Origin: JAVBJN01 sp031546985
GTDB taxonomy: Bacteria > Bacteroidota > Bacteroidia > Chitinophagales > Chitinophagaceae
DNA length: 20,550 bases
Assembly: GCA_031546985.1 (NCBI GenBank)
Contig: JAVBJN010000014.1
Location: 1 to 20,550 of the forward strand
Direction: 5' to 3'
The notes under the pieces were generated by a model. The model saw nothing but the letters and a program-made list of their open reading frames with translations, did not search any database and was not told the DNA's origin. The position numbers and the translations under genes are program-made. Positions 16,051-20,550 of the stretch are shown in pieces (the first letter of the stretch is position 1; each line of letters opens with the position of its first letter).

Positions 16051-17130
16051 TTACGGATAGAAAAAATAGCAGGCTGATGGGCCGGTGCCGGTTGCAAAAT
16101 TGCCCAGCAATTGCCCTGCCGCATTGTATTTCAGCACTGTCCCTTTTTGTATAAACCCTTTAGGATCGGTAATATAAATATCGTTGGTTACCGGATCTAT
16201 ATCCAGCCCCCAGAAATACTGAAACTGCTGCGCGGTAATAAATGGTTGTGCTGGCAACTGTGTAGCGGTAACAGGCATGCGGTAAATACCATTATAGGCA
16301 TTGGTACCATAATAATCTACCCCAATCCAGTATACAGAATCGCCGGTGGCATTAAACCGTAAACGGATAGGATCTTCTTTGGGGCCAAAGGTAAACGACT
16401 GCTCTACCGTGCCACTCACCGGATCTATACGGCTCAGCGTAGCGGTTTTACCTTTCGTTACATTACCGGCCATCACCCACAATTTATGGTTTTTATCTAC
16501 CGCCAGGCCTGATGAAGCCCTGCCGTTAAAGGTAATGCGGCGTTCTATCTGGTCTGTACCCGGGTTTATTTCATACACAAAATTGGCAGCGGTATCCCAC
16601 TGGCTCACATACACTTTACCATTGAGCATTACCAGGTCTTCGGTGTTGGCATAATCGGTGGTGATGCTACCTGTTACCTGGAATGTTTTGGTATTTACAA
16701 TATGAATGATGGGATTAAACAACGAAGTTACATACGCTTTATCGGCGCTTACCTGCAGTATATAGCGCGGTTTTTGCAACGCAATGATATGGCGGCTCTT
16801 CAGATCGCCGGTATCGATCACTTCAATTTTGTCGGAGTTGTTTATTGCCAGCCAGAAATTGCCATCTATAAGCGTCATGCTTTGAAACACATCGCCCAGC
16901 GAGCGGTTGTTGGCGGCTTTAAACACATCTTCATAGGCCTGTTGCGTAGCAGGGTCGAAATAAGATAAAGATGAATTATTGTTACCGAGGCTTCCTTCGT
17001 TTACAATATAAATACCTCCCTTCCGGTTGGCCGGAGGGTTCGTAGGATGAGAGCCGGAGGGCTTGTCTTTAACACAAGCCCCCATACTCATCGTTATTAA
17101 CAGAAACAGAACAAAGCGGTTCAGCATCAT
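16051..17130 (-). CDS. BtuG-like surface beta-propeller lipoprotein (YncE/DUF5074-like)
   Basis: 359 residues. The N-terminus has a lipobox (SMGAC, Cys19). After the cysteine comes VKDK, similar to the charged lipoprotein export signal that sends Bacteroidota lipoproteins to the cell surface. The mature part is made of repeated blade-like segments: GIYIVNEGSLGNNNSSLSYF, GNFWLAINNSDKIEVID, KAYVTSLFNPIIHIVN, GKVYVSQWD, KLWVMAGN, DSVYWIGVDYYG and TNDIYITDP. This is as expected for a seven-bladed propeller. In gut Bacteroides, BtuG proteins of this fold bind B12 tightly and cap BtuB; the same role is inferred here from fold, lipid anchor and adjacency to btuB. The first ATG overlaps the upstream stop as ATGA, and a second ATG follows immediately. 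Confidence 0.82.
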   Translation of the reverse strand: MMLNRFVLFLLITMSMGACVKDKPSGSHPTNPPANRKGGIYIVNEGSLGNNNSSLSYFDPATQQAYEDVFKAANNRSLGDVFQSMTLIDGNFWLAINNSDKIEVIDTGDLKSRHIIALQKPRYILQVSADKAYVTSLFNPIIHIVNTKTFQVTGSITTDYANTEDLVMLNGKVYVSQWDTAANFVYEINPGTDQIERRITFNGRASSGLAVDKNHKLWVMAGNVTKGKTATLSRIDPVSGTVEQSFTFGPKEDPIRLRFNATGDSVYWIGVDYYGTNAYNGIYRMPVTATQLPAQPFITAQQFQYFWGLDIDPVTNDIYITDPKGFIQKGTVLKYNAAGQLLGNFATGTGPSACYFFYP

Positions 17131-18116
17131 ATCTTTTGCAGTTTGCAGGTATACACCTGCCCTTCTATCGTTACTTTAACGGTATATAACCCGGCAGTCC
17201 AGCGGGCCACATCAATGCTATGATCGCCAGATTCCATCACCTGCGAATGCAGGTTGCGGCCGGTTACATCATAAATATCCAAACGGGTGGTTTGCGCCGT
17301 TCTGAAACGAACCATTGTTGTAGCAGGGTTGGGATACAATTGCATAGATGCGGGCAAAGCATAAGCTGGCAGGCCAGAGGCCACATCGGTATGCATTACA
17401 CCAACCGCATCGAGATCAAACCCGCTGCTGGCAAATGGTGTAGGATACGGATCGTTGATCTTGCGGCCATCTTTATCGCGCTGGGCATGTACGTCGCTCA
17501 TGGTGCCAATCGCATCTACCAAACGGATATGGGTAACGTTATTTACATCGAGTCCTTGCGTGTTTTTCAACTCTTCCAGGTCGAAAGGTGTACCAAAATT
17601 AGACTTGTACTTACCAGCCAGGTTGTTGAACTGGCGGGCGTTGGAGTAATCGGTGTTACCTATTTGTACCGTTGTATCGGCTTCGCAAGCTGCGGGAAAA
17701 CGGAAATAGTTTACCCCATCGGAACTTACTTCAACAAAAGCCAGTTCCAGGAAAGCCAGTTCGGGATTTTGCGGATCGGCAAAACCATTTTCAAATATGG
17801 CAAAGTCGGCACCCGCTTCATTACGAATGGGCGATGCAAAAGTTAATACCGCTACCCCACTATCGCCCAGGCTCACAATACTGTTGTCTACAGCACCTGT
17901 TGCCGCCGCATCGGTTCCTGCAGAGGCCACGCCTGCAGCGGGATTGGCTATATCCATCGCGCCACGGGTTACTACACAACCTGTAGCCCAGGCTTTAATG
18001 GCAGGACTGTTTTTATCGATAGCCATGCTGCCGGCTACACCGGCCTGAGGCGCATATTGTGCCATGGCTGCACAGGCAACCATGGACAACATGCTGGTGA
18101 TTGATGCAAATTTCAT
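17127..18116 (-). CDS. T9SS-sorted cell-surface protein of the B12 locus
   Basis: 329 residues, with a signal peptide (MKFASITSMLSMVACAAMAQ). The central domain has the patterns GADFAIFENGF, AFLELAFVEVSSDGVNYFRF and GFDLDAVGV, which I associate with an uncharacterised beta-sandwich family found beside B12 receptors in Bacteroidota; this association is from memory. A YPNP-type T9SS sorting domain starts near residue 262 (LYPNPATTMVRFRTAQ) and ends CKLQKI. It is therefore predicted to be exported across the outer membrane and attached or released. It begins with TAATG overlapping the upstream stop and ends overlapping the BtuG-like gene by four bases, so translation of the three genes is probably coupled. 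A corrinoid-binding or scaffold role is inference. Confidence 0.78.
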   Translation of the reverse strand: MKFASITSMLSMVACAAMAQYAPQAGVAGSMAIDKNSPAIKAWATGCVVTRGAMDIANPAAGVASAGTDAAATGAVDNSIVSLGDSGVAVLTFASPIRNEAGADFAIFENGFADPQNPELAFLELAFVEVSSDGVNYFRFPAACEADTTVQIGNTDYSNARQFNNLAGKYKSNFGTPFDLEELKNTQGLDVNNVTHIRLVDAIGTMSDVHAQRDKDGRKINDPYPTPFASSGFDLDAVGVMHTDVASGLPAYALPASMQLYPNPATTMVRFRTAQTTRLDIYDVTGRNLHSQVMESGDHSIDVARWTAGLYTVKVTIEGQVYTCKLQKI

Positions 18117-19171
18117 TATTGTTTTACAATTTTAGCTACGTAACGCTGAGTTCCGGTTTTTACTTCCAGCAGGTACAAACCTGTGTTCAGTTGTGCCATA
18201 TCCAGCACTTTATTATCGGCAGCAGTAAAGGTTTCTTTCAACACAACTTTTCCGGCTACATCGGCCAGGGTCAGTTCTACATTGTTTCCTTTCAGGCTGG
18301 CAGTATTAATCTGCAGGTTGCTTACAGCCGGGTTAGGATATACTTCAATAAACTGAGGCAGGTTGCTCAAGTTGTTTACACCCAAAGCTACATCGGCAGT
18401 TGTAAAGTTATCCATTGCAAAATAAGCAGGCGTAGCCATACCGCCGCCCGACATATCGCTGGAAGACAGTTCAAACTCCAGGCTGTCTACATTGCCCAGA
18501 CTTTCCAGGTTTACCCAGGTCCAGTCTTTCAGAATATAATCCTGCGCATTGTTGGCAAAACGAAAATCGGCCAGGTAAAAATCTACGGTGTTTGATTTCA
18601 ACGCACCATTGTACCAGCCTTTTACGGTCAACTTAAACCAATCTGGGTAAGCGCCCTGTGCAATGGTTGCACCGGTTCCTGTTCCTGTGGTATCGCCAAA
18701 TTTTTTGGCATAACCATCGCCGTCACGCATACTGTTAAAGGCATAGGTTGTATTGGTGAGGTAAAATCCTTTTACCATTTTACCAGCAGCAGCACCAGTC
18801 AGGTTTATTCTGTTGGCACTGGAGCCATAAGAAGATATCCAACCAATGGTATAATTGGAAGAACCATTGTAGCCTTTGGCCGCTTTTGCGGAGTACATAT
18901 TGGTATAACCACTCGTTACGCTATCGGTCATGTTAGAGTACGCAAAACCATGATCCCACAATCCGCCCCATGCGGTATCCCAGTAATATTGAAAATGCGC
19001 ATTACCATTGGTAAAACCGTTGTCTACATGATTCGGATCTTGCGTATTCATGTAAAAAGTATCGGACTTGGATAAAGTGAGGTTTTCAAAATCACTCACA
19101 GTTTGCGCCTGCGCGTTTGAAGAAAAGAAGAAAGCGGCAGCAGCCACTAAAGCGAGTCTAAAATGTTTCAT
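18116..19171 (-). CDS. DUF4465-family secreted protein with T9SS domain, first gene of the B12 operon
   Basis: 351 residues from ATG 19171; the longer open frame to 19282 runs into the riboswitch leader and is rejected as the start. The signal peptide is MKHFRLALVAAAAFFFSSNAQAQ. The body shows the DUF4465 patterns: SDFENLTLSKSDTFY, a W-GLWDHGFAYSNMTD segment, GYTNMYSAKAAKGY, GFYLTNTTYAFNSMRDGDGY, AKKFG, DWFKLTVKGW, VDFYLADFRF, DWTWVNLESLGNVDSLEFEL and TPAYFAMDNFTT. A YPNP T9SS sorting domain (VYPNPAVSNLQINTA) closes it. As I recall, DUF4465-like proteins in gut Bacteroides (BtuH) bind vitamin B12 as surface lipoproteins; here no lipobox is present and T9SS replaces it. Expression is controlled by the riboswitch upstream. 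Confidence 0.85.
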   Translation of the reverse strand: MKHFRLALVAAAAFFFSSNAQAQTVSDFENLTLSKSDTFYMNTQDPNHVDNGFTNGNAHFQYYWDTAWGGLWDHGFAYSNMTDSVTSGYTNMYSAKAAKGYNGSSNYTIGWISSYGSSANRINLTGAAAGKMVKGFYLTNTTYAFNSMRDGDGYAKKFGDTTGTGTGATIAQGAYPDWFKLTVKGWYNGALKSNTVDFYLADFRFANNAQDYILKDWTWVNLESLGNVDSLEFELSSSDMSGGGMATPAYFAMDNFTTADVALGVNNLSNLPQFIEVYPNPAVSNLQINTASLKGNNVELTLADVAGKVVLKETFTAADNKVLDMAQLNTGLYLLEVKTGTQRYVAKIVKQ

Positions 19172-19292
19172 ATGCTTACTTAAAAAATTGTTGAAACAGG
19201 ACTCAGCGGCAGAAGGATTCGAAATAAGAAGCAGCGCAATGGTTACGGCACTCCTATCCCGGCTTTTATTCCCGAAAGCCACTGATAAGTTT
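19172..19292 (-). promoter_or_regulatory. Riboswitch expression-platform leader
   Basis: About 120 transcribed but untranslated bases lie between the B12 box and the first start codon. The only clear hairpin is GGCTTT/AAAGCC (19261-19280) with an eight-base loop, and no U-tract follows it. No Shine-Dalgarno sequence precedes ATG 19171. How the aptamer controls expression is not apparent. Confidence 0.5.
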
Positions 19293-19454
19293 GCGCAGGC
19301 AGGTCTTCTGACTTACTCCATTTTTAGCCGCCTTCCCGTTGTGCAACAGTGGCTTGTGGTAAAAACTATTAAGGAGCTTACAGCATCGGGTAATGTCCGG
19401 GATTTACACCCGGTTCCCTTTTAATTTCACCATTACTGGTAAAAACCTTAGCGC
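19293..19454 (-). ncRNA. Cobalamin (AdoCbl-type) riboswitch
   Basis: Read on the minus strand, the conserved elements appear in order. They are a closing helix with GCGC (19451-19454) pairing with GCGC (19293-19296); GGGAACCGGGTGTAAATCCC and the following GGACATTACCCG; GATGCTGTAA; GCCACTG; GGGAAGGCGGC; and the B12 box AGTCAGAAGACCTGCC (19298-19313). These match the Rfam cobalamin class core. It heads the four-gene B12 uptake set and should lower its expression when adenosylcobalamin or a related corrinoid is plentiful. Ligand subtype cannot be decided by eye. Confidence 0.95.
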
Positions 19455-19456
19455 GG

Positions 19457-19488
19457 CAAAAGTACAGGTTATAGCAGAAACAGCGCAA
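19457..19488 (-). promoter_or_regulatory. Putative promoter of the B12 uptake operon
   Basis: On the minus strand TTG (19486-19488) and TACTTTTG (19457-19464), a perfect TAnnTTTG match, are 21 bases apart. Transcription would begin around 19450-19453, directly at the closing helix of the riboswitch, which supports both calls. Confidence 0.65.
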
Positions 19489-19662
19489 TAAAATCAATAA
19501 AAAACAACATTTTATGACACAATGACCTTTAAAATGATCTAAAACTGCAATAATGTCGGTCTTGTTTGAACATTTTCAGACAAAAAGGAAGAAAAACAGC
19601 AATGGTATTGGATTTGATCTAGTGCTTTTACAAAACGATTAAAAAATTAAAAACCAATAATC

Positions 19663-20103
19663 ATGCATTACAACAATCAATTAAGCAGAAAACAAGCCGC
19701 TAACCTGTGGGAAGATTTATTCAGCACCAGCCTTAAAGGTTTCTTTGGCGAAGAGTTGCCAAAATTTGATACCGGTTACCTTCCACCCATTAACATTCAC
19801 GAAACCGATAAAGGTTATGCAGTGGAGGTAATGGCACCAGGTGCAGATAAAGCAGATTTCAAGATTAACGTAGAGAAAAACCAGCTCACCGTTAGCTACG
19901 AAAAGAAAACTGAGACCCAGCAAACAGAAGGTAAAATGCTGCGCAAAGAATTTAGTCTTAAAACCTTCAAACGCAGTTTCACCCTGCACGACAGCATTGA
20001 TTCTGAAAATATTGATGCCAAATATGAAAACGGTATACTGAAAGTAACCCTGCCTAAAAAAGCAGAGAAAACAGTAACCGCCAAAAGCATCGACATCGCT
20101 TAA
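19663..20103 (+). CDS. Small heat-shock protein (Hsp20/alpha-crystallin family)
   Basis: An ATP-independent holdase chaperone of 146 residues, the usual size. A short N-terminal arm (LWEDLFSTSLKGFFG) leads to the alpha-crystallin domain at about 41-131 (PPINIHETDKGYAVEVMAPG, FKINVEKNQLTVSYE, FSLKTFKRSFTL), which ends with the hallmark YENGILKVTLPK. The final SIDIA supplies the I-x-I motif that links dimers into oligomers. ATG 19663 is the only sensible start. It is monocistronic: a terminator follows. The 170 bases before it are AT-rich and hold no promoter I can define or heat-shock element I can recognise. Confidence 0.95.
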   Translation: MHYNNQLSRKQAANLWEDLFSTSLKGFFGEELPKFDTGYLPPINIHETDKGYAVEVMAPGADKADFKINVEKNQLTVSYEKKTETQQTEGKMLRKEFSLKTFKRSFTLHDSIDSENIDAKYENGILKVTLPKKAEKTVTAKSIDIA

Positions 20104-20132
20104 TACAAACAACAGCCACGATTAGTCAAATC

Positions 20133-20158
20133 GGCCGCCTTTTTAGGTGGCCTTTTTT
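20133..20158 (+). terminator. Rho-independent terminator after the Hsp20 gene
   Basis: GGCCGCC (20133-20139) pairs with GGTGGCC (20146-20152) with one G-U pair. The loop is TTTTTA and six T follow. Confidence 0.9.
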
Positions 20159-20180
20159 GTTTACAGTGCAAAGGATCTTT

Positions 20181-20327
20181 CGATCTCCGATCTCTGAAGT
20201 TCGATCGCTGATCTAAAGTGAGAGGTGAAACGTCAGACGTGAAAAGAAACCTCCGAAGTACGATCTGCGATCGCTGATTTGGTGTCCAAAGTGAGTCAGA
20301 AGTGAGCAGACAACGGTTAAAAATGAG
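20181..20327 (+). repeat. Degenerate 7-base repeat tract, left block
   Basis: The tract reads in consecutive heptamers: CGATCTC twice, TGAAGTT, CGATCGC, TGATCTA, AAGTGAG, AGGTGAA, ACGTCAG, ACGTGAA and so on. In register from 20181, position six is A in nine consecutive units (20216-20278) and again in five (20293-20327). The stretch 20196-20214 recurs at 20255-20280 with seven extra bases, as expected for gain or loss of one unit. There is no coding signal. Confidence 0.65.
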
Positions 20328-20344
20328 GGTGGGTACTTACCGAA

Positions 20345-20365
20345 GCTGCGCGCGACGCGCGCAGC
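20345..20365. repeat. GC-rich perfect palindrome between the heptamer blocks
   Basis: GCTGCGCGC (20345-20353), GAC, GCGCGCAGC (20357-20365): a 9-bp stem with a three-base loop and no T-run, so not a typical terminator. Confidence 0.7.
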
Positions 20366-20403
20366 AAGCCAGGAGAGGTACACCGGGTAATGCAACCCGC
20401 GCC

Positions 20404-20445
20404 CTTTCACCTTTCACGGCTCACCTTTGACGATTGACCATTGAC
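20404..20445 (-). repeat. Degenerate 7-base repeat tract, right block, inverted
   Basis: Six heptamers in perfect register on the plus strand: CTTTCAC, CTTTCAC, GGCTCAC, CTTTGAC, GATTGAC, CATTGAC. Their reverse complements (GTGAAAG and so on) match GTGAGAG and GTGAAAC units of the left block (20218-20231), so the blocks face each other across the palindrome. Confidence 0.7.
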
Positions 20446-20461
20446 CGAGCCGTATAGGCAC

Positions 20462-20492
20462 AAAAAAAAGCCCCATACTTTCGTACGGGGCT
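20462..20492 (-). terminator. Rho-independent terminator of the rRNA operon
   Basis: On the minus strand AGCCCCGTAC, GAAA tetraloop, GTATGGGGCT and eight T. The single non-Watson-Crick pair is G-U only on this strand, which sets the direction. Confidence 0.92.
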
Positions 20493-20503
20493 CGCAATAA
20501 AAA

Positions 20504-20550
20504 CGGCGCCTACCTACTCTCCCAGGTCACACGGACCAAGTACCATCGGC
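20504..20550 (-). rRNA. rrf: 5S ribosomal RNA, 3' end (5' part outside window)
   Basis: The reverse complement contains CCGATGGTACTTGG, a CCTGGGAGAGTAGG segment and then GGCGCCG, matching the 3' half of bacterial 5S rRNA (CCGATGGTA...GAGAGTAGG). The operon's 23S and 16S genes should lie beyond the right edge. Confidence 0.92.

Noticed and set aside
19261..19280. Hairpin after the riboswitch as an intrinsic terminator
   Set aside because: The 6-bp stem is not followed by a U-run on the minus strand (it continues GGGATAGG).
19172..19282. N-terminal extension of the DUF4465 gene to ATG 19282
   Set aside because: It would be translated from leader RNA next to the B12 box and would place an internal signal peptide behind 37 unrelated residues.
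19500..19662. Promoter or heat-shock operator of the Hsp20 gene
   Set aside because: TGGATTTG at 19609-19616 has one mismatch to the -7 consensus, but the nearest suitable TTTG is about 40 bases upstream; no inverted-repeat operator of the CIRCE type is present.
20181..20445. CRISPR array
   Set aside because: Units are 7 bases and degenerate; there are no identical 25-40 base repeats with spacers and no cas genes.

Overview
The window looks like chromosomal DNA from a Bacteroidota bacterium, most likely of the Chitinophagaceae or a close relative. Four kinds of evidence point there: several secreted proteins end in type IX secretion (T9SS) C-terminal domains starting with a YPNP motif; promoter-like elements match the Bacteroidota consensus (TTG, 19-21 bp, TAnnTTTG); starts lack Shine-Dalgarno sequences; and the vitamin B12 locus has the Bacteroidota composition. 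The genus cannot be fixed from sequence reading alone.

Left part (1-4230), mostly housekeeping: the 3' end of era (ribosome-assembly GTPase, KH domain); an overlapping PLP enzyme of the ACC deaminase/D-cysteine desulfhydrase family; a secreted hypothetical protein; lipB (octanoyltransferase) on the minus strand, overlapping that protein's end tail to tail; and a divergent RluA/RluD-type 23S pseudouridine synthase with a clear terminator.

Centre (4231-14119), secreted proteolysis: two tandem paralogous M36 (fungalysin-type) metallopeptidases, each with its own terminator and a T9SS sorting domain. A 349-base gap follows that holds hairpins, a perfect inverted repeat and a candidate structured RNA with its own terminator. 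Next come a secreted hypothetical protein (minus) and, divergently, a secreted M1-family aminopeptidase with a T9SS domain. Endopeptidases plus an aminopeptidase suggest extracellular protein degradation to small peptides and amino acids.

Right part (14124-19488, minus strand), vitamin B12 capture and import: a promoter, a cobalamin riboswitch, then four closely packed genes: a DUF4465 protein with a T9SS domain, a second T9SS surface protein, a BtuG-like beta-propeller lipoprotein, and a BtuB-like TonB-dependent receptor. The first three genes overlap by 1 and 4 bases, and the fourth follows after 25 bases. The inferred picture is surface capture of corrinoids by the first three products and hand-over to BtuB, with repression by B12 through the riboswitch.

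Right edge (19663-20550): a small heat-shock protein (Hsp20) with terminator, then a non-coding stretch built of 7-base repeat units around a GC-rich palindrome, then the terminator and 3' end of a 5S rRNA gene from an rRNA operon on the minus strand that continues beyond the window.
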